Source of the DNA: a virus
Virus record (IMG/VR): IMGVR_UViG_3300020419_000016
Coordinates: 1-61,769 of that record
Strand: one strand, 5' to 3'
DNA: 61,769 nt
This document shows, piece by piece, positions 28,591 to 37,656 of the stretch; the stretch's first letter is position 1, and each line of letters begins with the position of its first letter. A model generated the notes under the pieces. It saw only the letters and a program-made list of their open reading frames with translations. It made no database searches and had not been told where the DNA came from. The translations under genes and the position numbers were made by a program.

Positions 28591-31500
28591 TAGTAACCTC
28601 CGCTACTACTTGAACCTGAGCTACTTGAACTACTACTTGAACTACTACTTGAACTACTACTTGAACTACTACTTGAACTACTACTTGATGAAGTTGTTGT
28701 ATTTGACGAGGTGGACGAGCTAATTGATGCAGCAGTTGTTGTTGAACTTTGTATACCAGCAGATACTCGTGTACTGGACGTAACAACGGCACCGTCATTT
28801 GCTCTTAATCTTGTTGCTGTAACTGCATCTATAACATCAACGTTATCTACAGTTGCACCACTTATAAAAATTTCATCACTTTCTGATTTTATTTCATATA
28901 AACTTCCAAATACCTGTGATGACTGGGTTGGAACAATAATGAATGTAACTAAATCTGGAGTCATTTGCGACATAACGTAATTTGCCATTTCTGAGAAGAA
29001 AAACTTATCTCCAAAGTCCCAGTTTTCTAATGCAAAGTATTCATTTATAGCGGCAACAATTCTTGATTTAACATCATTATCGTTTAATACTAAATCAGGA
29101 TTTTTTACTACTTTAAATGTTGCTTGCAAATCTGTATCTGCCTTTGTTCCAAATAATACTTTGTACTTAACTGGATGATAAATTATTTCATCTGATAATG
29201 ACTTAATTTTAGATAGTTGTGTATCATATGATAAAGCTAACGCATCAGAACTTGGTGGCAAAGGTAATGTTCCTGCACCGTTTAAGTATAACCTAAAATC
29301 TGTATCATAGCTTTTGGTTAAAATATATGTGTCAATCAAGTTACTTGCACTTGGATCAATTCTTGAACTATCATCTGCTCCGTGAATGTAGTGGAATGTA
29401 ATATCATCTCTACCAACTCTTGCTCTATAATCTGTTGTCTGTTTTAATATACCTTCTACACTATCATAAATTTTAAAAATATTTGTTGATGTAAAGTAAA
29501 ATAATTGTCCGTTAGTATACGTGCTTAAAGCAGATAAAGAACCTTCTGTACTTAATACAATCATGCCTAATGTGTTTGCTGAAATATAGTTAAAATCTTC
29601 TACTCCGTCCGTTGTAGTATTCTTTTGTTGGAAAATATATTTTGTTAAAGGGTTTGTAGTTTCATCAACAATAGTATCAAAAATATCTGGATCATCTACG
29701 ACTCCGTCGTCATCGCTATCAAAAAACGTAATTTCTATTTTCTTACTATCAACATAACCTTCAGCATCTCTATATTCTTCAGTAAGTTCCCAATCATAAT
29801 TAACTGTAAATGGTAATGCACTATCTGGTTTAGTGTTAATGTTTAATACACTAATTTTATCTTTAACAATTTTACCAGTTAGATTGTTATAAATTTTGTC
29901 TGTTTTATCAAAGTAAAATCTCATTTCTTGATTACTTTCAAAGATATATCTCATTGCTCTATTTTTAATAGTGTAAGTCTCGCCGTTAGTTTCAAATAGT
30001 AGCATCCAACTAGCGTCTAATTGCTGATTTGATATATCTCCTGTTTTACCTGTACTGAATGATGCTGTAACATTTAGGTTATTTTCTGTTACAATTCTCC
30101 AAGACTGAGAATCAGTGCTATATCTTAAACCAAATGTTTTATAAGCAAACACTTGATCAATAAGTTGCGTTGCAACATCAGTTTCAAGAGAACCTGCTAA
30201 GCCAGGAATAATTTCAGCTAATCTAGATCCTGTAGGAATAATATCATTTAATGATACAGGACCTTGTCCAGTTGATGCTATTATAGTACCATCGCCTGTT
30301 ACCGCTGCTATCTTAACCCATTTATAGTCAACTACTCCTTTTTTACCTTGATAACCAGTATTACTTACTAAGTCTGTGTTTAAGAAACTTTGTCCTGTTG
30401 GTGGTAAAAATTTAATTAACGATCCTGGAACTATTAATTTTAATAATGATGATGTAAATGTTCCTAATTGTGATTTTACATCTGCAGAGTTTTTAAAATA
30501 TCCTGTGCTTAGGTTTGTAGTTTTGGTTGATTGTACCCAAGTTACTCCTAAGTCTACAGTTGAAATTTTAGGAAAATTATTATAATAATAATTCCTAACT
30601 TTCTTATCTCTTAAGATAGGTTGAATTGTGTTTACTATTGCTCCTTCAACATCTGTTTTTGTAGTAAAAGTAAATGTTGTTTTTGGCTCTAGATTTTCTT
30701 TAAATAAAACTCCGTCTGTTCCATATAGATTTGTTTTACTGTACTTTCCAGTTGCATCAATTAGATCAAAATATCTAGATATTCCGCTTGATGTTCTGTT
30801 AATAGACTTAACTTTAATAATTTCTTGACTTACACCTAAAGGTGAAATTTGGTAGTCTTCACCTGTTACCATTCTGTTTTGTGTGTAATAAGTTGACGGA
30901 GCGTTTTGTTTAATACTTGCATTCGATTCGCTCTCTGTTGAATTATCAACAGTATACTTTAATTCATATGTAAGTGTTAGTGTTTCAATCTTATCAGTCT
31001 TTGACAAATAAGGTATAGAAACAGTTATGCCTCTCATATCGTCTGGTGTTATTATTACTCTTTCATTTTTACTTACTCTGTAAAATACACGGAAGCTACC
31101 TTTAGGTAAATTTCCAAACACTCCATCTGAAAACATTAAACTAATTCTATCATCAACTCTAGTTAAAACTGCATAAACGTTATTAATACTTTTACTTAAA
31201 CTATTGTAAACAACATTGTTACCTTCTACCGAATCAACTTTTGTCCATAGTTCTTGTTCAGCACCAAAAGAATCTAATTTATAAAGCCATACGTCTGAAT
31301 TATTTACATTTGTAGCATCAATTGAAACAACTTGATTTGTACTAGGAGTTGTTATGTTAAACACTCCTTCATCAATTGCTCCTTCTCTAAAGTGACTAAA
31401 AAATCCTGTATTGCTACTTGCACTACCTCTTCCGTCATCTCTATATAAAAATGCAAAGTTATTTCCTGGAAACGGTGCTTCTTCTTGAATTACTTTGTCA

Positions 31501-32159
31501 ACTACGTCTGTTGATACAATTTCAAATCTAACAGAACGTCCATCTATATTCTTAGCAAAGCTATATACAGGAACTTCTGAGTTTGTGCTTAACATACGAT
31601 ATTGCTCAGTAGGAATACCATTAGCAGTATCTTTTTTAATTGGTCTGCCAAATTTAGCATTTACAGGTAATGTTGAATTCATTACTTTTACAAACTGTTC
31701 ATACCAGTCTGGATTTGTAGGATCGTTCCATACAATAGTTTGATTTGCTAAATTAACGTTATTTGAATCTAGGATTTCTTCTGTAGTGTTTACACTTTCT
31801 ACTTTAAGTAAGCCGTTAGCAGCTTGATTTCTTTTTGGATTATAAGAAAGCAAACGTGCTAAACGCAAAACGCTTTCTCTACGTTCTGCTAATTCTAAGT
31901 AATTTTCTCTTGCATTTAGATCAATACGGAATGAAATATTTTGACCCATATATGCTATTAAATCTATGAGGGCTAAATATTCGCTGGATTCAATATAATC
32001 GTTAAAATCTTCAGGATAATTTTCCCTCAAATAATTGATCATAGTGCGGCGGAGATTATCAAAGTCATAGCTCTGAAAATCTGCATTACGAAAAGATTGA
32101 TATATGCGTCTCCAATCTTCTGCAAGTAATAATCTATTCTGTCTATCTGTTGCCGGCAT
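28590..32159 (-). CDS. 6: Baseplate wedge subunit gp6 with serine-rich tail
   Basis: The first 120 residues (AEDWRRIYQSFRNADFQSYD, then NYLRENYPEDFNDYIESSEY and ALIDLIAYMGQNISFRIDLN) are characteristic of T4 gp6 and its marine orthologues, the central wedge protein that dimerises into the ring around the hub. At 1189 aa it is far longer than T4 gp6 (660 aa), as in cyanophages. The last ~50 residues are almost pure serine, encoded by a tandem 12-bp repeat. The gene follows gp25, and AAGGAA plus a late box precede it. The family call is firm; the role of the serine tail is unknown. Confidence 0.92.
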   Translation of the reverse strand: MPATDRQNRLLLAEDWRRIYQSFRNADFQSYDFDNLRRTMINYLRENYPEDFNDYIESSEYLALIDLIAYMGQNISFRIDLNARENYLELAERRESVLRLARLLSYNPKRNQAANGLLKVESVNTTEEILDSNNVNLANQTIVWNDPTNPDWYEQFVKVMNSTLPVNAKFGRPIKKDTANGIPTEQYRMLSTNSEVPVYSFAKNIDGRSVRFEIVSTDVVDKVIQEEAPFPGNNFAFLYRDDGRGSASSNTGFFSHFREGAIDEGVFNITTPSTNQVVSIDATNVNNSDVWLYKLDSFGAEQELWTKVDSVEGNNVVYNSLSKSINNVYAVLTRVDDRISLMFSDGVFGNLPKGSFRVFYRVSKNERVIITPDDMRGITVSIPYLSKTDKIETLTLTYELKYTVDNSTESESNASIKQNAPSTYYTQNRMVTGEDYQISPLGVSQEIIKVKSINRTSSGISRYFDLIDATGKYSKTNLYGTDGVLFKENLEPKTTFTFTTKTDVEGAIVNTIQPILRDKKVRNYYYNNFPKISTVDLGVTWVQSTKTTNLSTGYFKNSADVKSQLGTFTSSLLKLIVPGSLIKFLPPTGQSFLNTDLVSNTGYQGKKGVVDYKWVKIAAVTGDGTIIASTGQGPVSLNDIIPTGSRLAEIIPGLAGSLETDVATQLIDQVFAYKTFGLRYSTDSQSWRIVTENNLNVTASFSTGKTGDISNQQLDASWMLLFETNGETYTIKNRAMRYIFESNQEMRFYFDKTDKIYNNLTGKIVKDKISVLNINTKPDSALPFTVNYDWELTEEYRDAEGYVDSKKIEITFFDSDDDGVVDDPDIFDTIVDETTNPLTKYIFQQKNTTTDGVEDFNYISANTLGMIVLSTEGSLSALSTYTNGQLFYFTSTNIFKIYDSVEGILKQTTDYRARVGRDDITFHYIHGADDSSRIDPSASNLIDTYILTKSYDTDFRLYLNGAGTLPLPPSSDALALSYDTQLSKIKSLSDEIIYHPVKYKVLFGTKADTDLQATFKVVKNPDLVLNDNDVKSRIVAAINEYFALENWDFGDKFFFSEMANYVMSQMTPDLVTFIIVPTQSSQVFGSLYEIKSESDEIFISGATVDNVDVIDAVTATRLRANDGAVVTSSTRVSAGIQSSTTTAASISSSTSSNTTTSSSSSSSSSSSSSSSSSSSSSSSSSGSSSSGGY
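28621..28688 (-). repeat. 12-bp tandem repeat encoding poly-serine in gp6
   Basis: Five perfect copies of the plus-strand unit ctacttgaacta (28621-28680) and a further 8 matching bases. In the gp6 frame each copy encodes four serines. The unit is a multiple of three, so loss or gain of copies changes tail length without a frameshift. Confidence 0.95.
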
Positions 32160-32180
32160 ATGTAATATTCCTTATTGTAC

Positions 32181-32188
32181 TATTTATT
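32181..32188 (-). promoter_or_regulatory. Probable T4-type late promoter box (AATAAATA) for gp6
   Basis: On the minus strand AATAAATAG lies 21 nt before the gp6 ATG at 32159, in the gap after gp25. One base departs from TATAAATA. AAGGAATA follows as a ribosome site. Confidence 0.55.
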
Positions 32189-32212
32189 GCATATAGTAAA
32201 GTACGTATATAA

Positions 32213-32662
32213 TTAGGACTTTAAAAAGCCCGCATCTTCGTCAAATCTCATCCTTAATGTTTCTGAGATATTAAACGGAAGATATGTAATAGTACATTCA
32301 ATTTGTATTCCTTGTTCGTATTGATCAACTACTATCCTGTCTACATTTGTTCTTGGATCACTGTTGACTATTTTTGTAACATTTTGTATTATTGCATCTT
32401 TTAAGGTTTCAGTTAATGGTTCAAATAATGCGTCCCAAATAATTGTACCAAACTCGGGATTACTTAATTTTTCGCCTTGTCTTATATGGAAGTGATTAAT
32501 TAAATCTTGTTTAATAAGTGATATGTCATATAGACTTACAGTATTATTGTCAGGATTAACTGTACTCATACCTCTATATGTTGTTTTAGTATTAACAGAC
32601 TCCATACTTTTGTTACCAGGAACTGTTATTTCTGCGTATATTTTTTTCTCTCTACTACTCAT
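32213..32662 (-). CDS. 25: Baseplate wedge subunit gp25
   Basis: A 149-aa member of the gp25/GpW family of lysozyme-like wedge proteins shared by contractile tails. Typical features are SLIKQDLINHFHIRQGEKLS near residues 48-68, NPEFGTIIWDALFEPL after it, and DPRTNVDRIVVDQYEQG. T4 gp25 is 132 aa. Its partner gp6 is encoded next. The late box at 32668-32675 ends 5 nt before the ATG and no Shine-Dalgarno is present, so the late mRNA may be leaderless. The upstream PAAR gene ends inside the promoter. Confidence 0.93.
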   Translation of the reverse strand: MSSREKKIYAEITVPGNKSMESVNTKTTYRGMSTVNPDNNTVSLYDISLIKQDLINHFHIRQGEKLSNPEFGTIIWDALFEPLTETLKDAIIQNVTKIVNSDPRTNVDRIVVDQYEQGIQIECTITYLPFNISETLRMRFDEDAGFLKS

Positions 32663-32667
32663 ATCAA

Positions 32668-32675
32668 TATTTATC
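32668..32675 (-). promoter_or_regulatory. T4-type late promoter box at gp25, predicted leaderless
   Basis: On the minus strand GATAAATA spans 32675-32668 and contains the TAA stop of the PAAR gene. The box ends 5 nt before the gp25 ATG (A at 32662). T4 late transcription starts about 6 nt after the box, which would be the A of the ATG itself. Confidence 0.7.
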
Positions 32676-32949
32676 CACCTGCAAATACGTCAGGACTTCC
32701 TTCTTTAACACTTGTACAATTTGGTCCGCCGACATCATCACCTATTCTACCACAACCTAAATTGTTTACAAATACGGTTGTTGAACCAACTGTTATTACG
32801 TCTGAATGCCCTCCGCAATGAGCAGTATTTGGATCACTTTGTCTAGACACAGCGATTCCATTAGCAAAAACATTACCAGATCCTTTAGCTCTTACCATAC
32901 CACCACAATGTGGCACATCATCATCGCCGATTCTTGTAACTGCTGGCAC
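32671..32949 (-). CDS. PAAR-repeat spike-tip protein (T4 gp5.4-like)
   Basis: A 92-aa protein with the PAAR pattern: PAVTRIGDDDVPHCGGM at the start, ANGIAVSRQSDPNTAHCGGH in the middle and GCGRIGDDVGG near the end. His and Cys residues are placed to bind the metal ion at the spike tip. PAAR proteins form the sharp cone capping the central spike of contractile tails, where T4 uses gp5.4 on gp5. It lies in the same run as gp5 and gp25. The stop codon falls within the gp25 late box. Confidence 0.92.
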   Translation of the reverse strand: MPAVTRIGDDDVPHCGGMVRAKGSGNVFANGIAVSRQSDPNTAHCGGHSDVITVGSTTVFVNNLGCGRIGDDVGGPNCTSVKEGSPDVFAGG

Positions 32950-32951
32950 AC

Positions 32952-33461
32952 TTATCTCCTATCATTATAATCATAATTGTCGTTATCCATAAATTGTCTA
33001 ATTGCTTGCTCATTATTATGACACTTATGTTGTATTGTAATTGTACCTTGTTTTACTACTGGAGTAACAGCAGGAGGTACTCCAACTAATTCTGTGTAGT
33101 TTACATCAACATTATAAATTTTATATTTAAAAGCACTAAGATCTTGACTTAATGAAAATAAGTTTTTATTATCTGGCATTTTATGAGCTCCAACAACTGT
33201 TTGCGGAGTTTGTTCTTTATCACTTGTTTTTGCATCACAAAAAGTAAACACATCATTCCACCCAGAAATATATTTTCCTGTAGCAGTAAATCCTGTACTA
33301 GAATTTGTAATTGTTACTGTATCGTCTAAGGCAGTTCCATGAGTTGCTAAAACAGAATTTATAGTTCCTCCTGTGCCTTCAGCAAAAGTTACATTTAAAG
33401 TAAAGTCTACTCCGCGAGTTGCTTCTGCTAAATTTTCTACTCCTCCACTAATAGTAAACAT
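32952..33461 (-). CDS. Unknown protein between gp5 and the PAAR tip
   Basis: A 169-aa beta-rich protein, not recognised. The first ~75 residues read as an Ig-like sandwich (VDFTLNVTFAEGTGGTI, TVTITNSSTGFTATGKYIS). The last ~20 residues are acidic, Asn- and Asp-rich (QFMDNDNYDYNDRR). It lies one codon from the gp5 stop and 2 nt before the PAAR gene, so it is likely part of the spike or baseplate, perhaps an adaptor between gp5 and the tip. That role is inference from position. Confidence 0.62.
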   Translation of the reverse strand: MFTISGGVENLAEATRGVDFTLNVTFAEGTGGTINSVLATHGTALDDTVTITNSSTGFTATGKYISGWNDVFTFCDAKTSDKEQTPQTVVGAHKMPDNKNLFSLSQDLSAFKYKIYNVDVNYTELVGVPPAVTPVVKQGTITIQHKCHNNEQAIRQFMDNDNYDYNDRR

Positions 33462-33462
33462 T

Positions 33463-34926
33463 TTAAGTTACCAATCCAGATTGCTCAACACACTTCTTTT
33501 TCATTGTGTCATTTGCGGCTGCTTTTAATTCAGCTTGTGATCTTGTATCTTTAACTTTTGTAGACGTTGTACCTGTTGTAGGATCAACAATAGCAAGAGC
33601 AGCATCGGTGTTTACAGGAGTATGAGCATTTGGAAGATAATTTTCATGTCCTGCCCATGGCTCTGCCTGTGGTTGTCTTGTTGGTATTTTCGCTGATGAT
33701 GCTTTAGCCGCTGTTGGACCGTTCATATCAATTTTACCTGCTGTTTCAAGATGATGACTACTTGTAATATTACTTGTGCCTCCACATGTAATCTTACCAT
33801 CTTTACCTACCATTATTTCCCAATTACCGGCTACTGCGGTTTGTTTAATATCTGTTGCGGCTGTCAAATTAATATTTCTACCAGCTTTTAAATTTATATC
33901 TCTATCTGCTGTAATATTATAATCATTTTCAGTATGTACACTTACACTATCTTTTGCATAAATGTCTATTTTTCCATTTGATGTTAGTTCAATCCAAGTT
34001 GTTCCTCTAGCATTTCCAATATAAATTAAATCTTCTGAATTATGTAATAATATTTGGTGTCCGGTTCTTGTTTGCAAACGTACTAATTCATTTTGAGGAA
34101 TAGTAGGATCTCCATCCATTTCCATACTCTCAACATTTGCGTATTCTGGTCCAGAAGTTGATGCTGGTCCTTTTCGTAAAAAGTTAGCATCTCCGTCGTC
34201 CATAACAAATGAAGAGCCGCCCAGTCTTGATGAAGGCACTTGTGTCTGCGAACCTTTATTGCCGTATTTGTATTTAGGTGCTCCTGGTCTACGATCATAT
34301 GGTCCTGGTGTATTCCAACCAAATACCATACTAGGTAATTCTCTCCTAGCACTAGAAGAATTTACTCCTCGTGTATTATCTCCGATTAATCCTGAAGCTG
34401 TGAGTCTTGTTTCAAGATCAGGATTTGTAGGCTTTAAAAATTTTGTAGGATCTTGGCCTTTGTGTTTTTTAAGTTTTTTATTGTATTCTCCTACAGGAAG
34501 ATTTTTTGTTTTATCTTTATCGTTAAATGTAGTAGAGGGATTACCAGGAATTTGAAAGTTCATATATTCGTCAGGAACACATCCTAACCAATAACCCATT
34601 GAAATATTTCCTTCAACAAATATTACTAAAACTAAATTTCCAACATCAGGTGGAACTGCCCACATACCGTAACTTTGTTGTGAGTGTTTATATCCTTCAT
34701 TGTCACTATTTCCAGCATAAGGAGTAACTCCATAAAAACCTGGAAGGTATTTTACCTGTGCAGTTTGTCCAGTAGTTGCTGTATTGTTTCCTTCTTCGGT
34801 AAGTTTTAAAAGTTCAACTTCTAACCCGCCCATATAGCTAGTATCAAGATGACTTACTATTCTAGCTAAGAACGGACCTGGATCGCCTTTTAAATCAACA
34901 GTACTGGTTCTTGATTCTACTGCCAT
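33463..34926 (-). CDS. 5: Central spike / baseplate hub protein gp5 (no lysozyme domain seen)
   Basis: A 487-aa protein. The N-terminal OB-fold part has FLARIVSHLDTSYMGGLEVE, then SYGMWAVPPDVGNLVLVIFV and GYWLGCVPDEYMN, as in gp5 and VgrG-type spikes. The C-terminal part shows the needle repeats of a triple beta-helix (HTENDYNITADRDINLKAGR, then NINLTAATDIKQ). T4 gp5 is 575 aa and carries an internal lysozyme domain; between the two parts here I see only a Lys/Gly/Pro-rich linker, so cell-wall cutting must be done elsewhere. It lies between the putative hub gene and the small spike genes. Confidence 0.88.
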   Translation of the reverse strand: MAVESRTSTVDLKGDPGPFLARIVSHLDTSYMGGLEVELLKLTEEGNNTATTGQTAQVKYLPGFYGVTPYAGNSDNEGYKHSQQSYGMWAVPPDVGNLVLVIFVEGNISMGYWLGCVPDEYMNFQIPGNPSTTFNDKDKTKNLPVGEYNKKLKKHKGQDPTKFLKPTNPDLETRLTASGLIGDNTRGVNSSSARRELPSMVFGWNTPGPYDRRPGAPKYKYGNKGSQTQVPSSRLGGSSFVMDDGDANFLRKGPASTSGPEYANVESMEMDGDPTIPQNELVRLQTRTGHQILLHNSEDLIYIGNARGTTWIELTSNGKIDIYAKDSVSVHTENDYNITADRDINLKAGRNINLTAATDIKQTAVAGNWEIMVGKDGKITCGGTSNITSSHHLETAGKIDMNGPTAAKASSAKIPTRQPQAEPWAGHENYLPNAHTPVNTDAALAIVDPTTGTTSTKVKDTRSQAELKAAANDTMKKKCVEQSGLVT

Positions 34927-34928
34927 TA

Positions 34929-37352
34929 CTAAGAGCCTCCGTGATCAATTTGATTTTCTTCGCCACCTTCAATATAAAGTGAATTATCAGATTTTGCAGC
35001 TTGTTGTGGATTATCAATTTTTATGCCTTTTGTAGTTTTCTTTGCTTGTGCTGGACTTTCAGCTTTCTTAGGTTCTTCTTGATTTCTACGTCTAATTAAC
35101 TTTAGTGTTTGCTCAAATTTGCCACCACTAAATTCACTTGCTACTCCTATGCATTGATACAAGCCGCTAAATGCTTTTGTCGGTATTGTTTTTCCATTAA
35201 ACTGCATGAACCCGTTTTCATTTAAATCAAACGGTGTTCTAAAATTTAAAACACAATCTATTTCAGAACTTTGAAAATCGGCACTTCCGTCTTTTGTAAT
35301 ATTAATAAATTCTGTTTGTTCTGCTGTATAATTTCCTGCGCCGCTGTCATTAAGCCAAAATGGATCACCCCAAATTTTTAAATCTACTTTTATTAAGTCT
35401 ACCGGACTATCTAATAATGCTTCGTTAAACTGTCTAGCAACTTGTGTTTCACTCCACTCTTGGCCGCCGCCTCCGGCCGGAGCAACAGTTTTCTTTGCTT
35501 TTTCAGAAACTTTAGCAATACCTTCTGCAGGTAGTGTTTTTGCATCACCCTCATTTTGTTTATTAGGAGCTTCTTTATCTTTAGATACAGCTGCTCCTTG
35601 AGACCCAGTTTTACTATCTTTTGATGCTTGCCCTCTTTGTGCTCCAATACCAACAAAGAATGCATTATTAAATTGTATATCAAAATCTAATACATCTTTA
35701 TTTTTTCCTGTGTATATATAATTGTATTCTTTAGCGGCTTGTAATTTTAACTCTTCTATTTTTGGTGTTACTTTACTAGGTGAATTAAATCTTGCGGCAT
35801 TTACTTTATAAGGAACAACCCTGAACAAAAATACTTTAGGATTTTTACCAGTAGAATCTACAGTAGCTGAATCATTAGATTCAAACACTTGTGATTCAAT
35901 TTTAAACCAGTCAACCATATTATTTTTATCAGTATTTTTTAAGCGTTGTTTTAATCCTCTGCCGTATTCACTTGCAATAACAATTTCTTCAATAATATCT
36001 TGTACTTTAGTACCTGCTTTAAATTGAAAAGTTCTAAGTGTTTCTGGTACTTGACATTTTGCTCTACATACAACTCCGTTATTCATTGTAGCAACATTTG
36101 GTTCTGTTTGTGGTTTAGTTCCAGTGTCATTTTTTGATTTTACAATCTTTGCTTGACCAATTGAATTTATGTTTTCTGGATTTTCTGCATATTTTCTAAT
36201 AGTTTCACCAACTTCAGATCTTTGAATTGTGATACCTAATAGTTTGTTTATAGTTTCATCAAACTTTTTAGGTACATCACCTGCTTGTATTCCAGCAATA
36301 CTTTCAAAAATTTCTTGCTTTCGTTCTTGACTTAGATCTTTTACTTCTCCTTCTGCTGGTGTTGAAGTAGTTGCTCCTGTTGCAGCTTCGCTTGGCTTTC
36401 CTAATATTGCTTCTTTAGCACTACTTCTTTCTTTAGGAAACATAATTATGTATTGATCTGTTTTGCTTACTTGTTTGGCTTCTTTACCTTTTAATAATCT
36501 TTCGTTTAAAATACTTGTTAAACTTTTTCCGCCAGTTTGTAATAATTCTTGTACTGTACTACCAGATAAATTTAAATCGTTTTTTGCTGCCTGTTGGTTA
36601 TCACCAAATCCTTGATCATTATGTTTAACATATGCTACATCATATGTACTTCCTTGTTCTGTTACATTAAATGTACTATTAATAATGTGTATAGGAAAAT
36701 ATCTAGTTGTTCCCGGAACTTGGCTTACGTTGCCGTTATCATCATATCCTTTAAAATGTAGTGTAAGCATAAACGGTGCATCAATATAATTTTTATAACC
36801 ACAGCTTAGTGCTGCAATTTGTAATGTTTCATAAAATAACCCCATGCTGTAAGGTTCAAATATTTTAAAACTACCATTAATAGCATCAGCTTGTTTTGTG
36901 CCTTTGTTATGAGTAATAACTGTGTTTACTTCTACATCATCTATATAAAATTCAACCCCTCCTAATGCTAATTCTGTAGCTGTTTTAACTTTTTGTGCGC
37001 CGGATCCGCCAGATCGGCAAATAATTTTTTTTGGTCCGTATCGTCTATAAGTAGAGTCAGGTCTGTTTAATTCATCAACTGTTAAACAAGATAATGTCCA
37101 AATGTAATTTACACTTGCATAAGGTTCTAATGGATTTGGAAACGGAGGTGCTCCAACTATTCTACTTAGTGTTGTTCTAAAAAAACTTGTAAAATTGCTT
37201 GCAAATAGTTCTGGTCCTGATAAAGAAGTTGCTAATGTCTGAACATTTAGTGCTTTTGATTGTATAGCACCTTTAACTTCATTAGCTGAACCTTCTATTG
37301 AACTTCTAACAGCATTAACATCTATGTTTGGAGAAATTAATAAAGGATCCAC
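34929..37352 (-). CDS. Putative baseplate hub protein (gp27 position)
   Basis: An 807-aa soluble protein. The N-terminal ~260 residues are a mixed domain (NFTSFFRTTLSRIVGAPPFP, FPIHIINSTFNVTEQGSTYD). The middle has Lys/Glu-rich linkers, including an Ala/Pro/Gly-rich segment. The C-terminal part has VDLIKVDLKIWGDPFWLNDS and CIGVASEFSGGKFEQTLKLI, which resemble the closing strands of gp27/gpD-type hub domains. It lies between gp53 and gp5, and gp27 binds gp5 in T4. T4 gp27 is 391 aa, so this would be an enlarged form. The structural role is likely; the gp27 equivalence is inference. Confidence 0.6.
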   Translation of the reverse strand: MDPLLISPNIDVNAVRSSIEGSANEVKGAIQSKALNVQTLATSLSGPELFASNFTSFFRTTLSRIVGAPPFPNPLEPYASVNYIWTLSCLTVDELNRPDSTYRRYGPKKIICRSGGSGAQKVKTATELALGGVEFYIDDVEVNTVITHNKGTKQADAINGSFKIFEPYSMGLFYETLQIAALSCGYKNYIDAPFMLTLHFKGYDDNGNVSQVPGTTRYFPIHIINSTFNVTEQGSTYDVAYVKHNDQGFGDNQQAAKNDLNLSGSTVQELLQTGGKSLTSILNERLLKGKEAKQVSKTDQYIIMFPKERSSAKEAILGKPSEAATGATTSTPAEGEVKDLSQERKQEIFESIAGIQAGDVPKKFDETINKLLGITIQRSEVGETIRKYAENPENINSIGQAKIVKSKNDTGTKPQTEPNVATMNNGVVCRAKCQVPETLRTFQFKAGTKVQDIIEEIVIASEYGRGLKQRLKNTDKNNMVDWFKIESQVFESNDSATVDSTGKNPKVFLFRVVPYKVNAARFNSPSKVTPKIEELKLQAAKEYNYIYTGKNKDVLDFDIQFNNAFFVGIGAQRGQASKDSKTGSQGAAVSKDKEAPNKQNEGDAKTLPAEGIAKVSEKAKKTVAPAGGGGQEWSETQVARQFNEALLDSPVDLIKVDLKIWGDPFWLNDSGAGNYTAEQTEFINITKDGSADFQSSEIDCVLNFRTPFDLNENGFMQFNGKTIPTKAFSGLYQCIGVASEFSGGKFEQTLKLIRRRNQEEPKKAESPAQAKKTTKGIKIDNPQQAAKSDNSLYIEGGEENQIDHGGS

Positions 37353-37353
37353 T

Positions 37354-37656
37354 TTATCCTCCTAAGACTTCTGTTAATTTTGATCCCTGTGGCAAATATA
37401 TCTGTGTACCTGTAACCATATCATAAACTGGATCTTTGATTGTATTCATATTACGTTGAGCAAATATCCACCAAAGTTTAGTAGATCCATATAGATCGTA
37501 TGCTAGTAGATCTGGTCTATATTGATATTGAGATTCAATAGTATATAAAATATCATCATCGTATGCTGGTACTGGTCTAATACTTAAAATATCTAAGTAT
37601 TGTCCATTTACAACTTCTGTATTAGCATACGGACTTTCGTTGTCATAAGTAGCCAT
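37354..37656 (-). CDS. 53: Baseplate wedge subunit gp53
   Basis: A 100-aa protein with the gp53/LysM-like pattern: IESQYQYRPDLLAYDLYGST, KLWWIFAQRNMNTIKDPVYD and MVTGTQIYLPQGSKL. T4 gp53 (196 aa) is longer; marine orthologues are about this size. gp53 locks neighbouring wedges around the hub. Its start overlaps the gp48 stop by one base. Confidence 0.9.
   Translation of the reverse strand: MATYDNESPYANTEVVNGQYLDILSIRPVPAYDDDILYTIESQYQYRPDLLAYDLYGSTKLWWIFAQRNMNTIKDPVYDMVTGTQIYLPQGSKLTEVLGG

Noticed and set aside
28580-28798. Minus-strand frame with VVVQVVVQ repeats
   Set aside because: A shifted reading of the gp6 poly-serine repeat.
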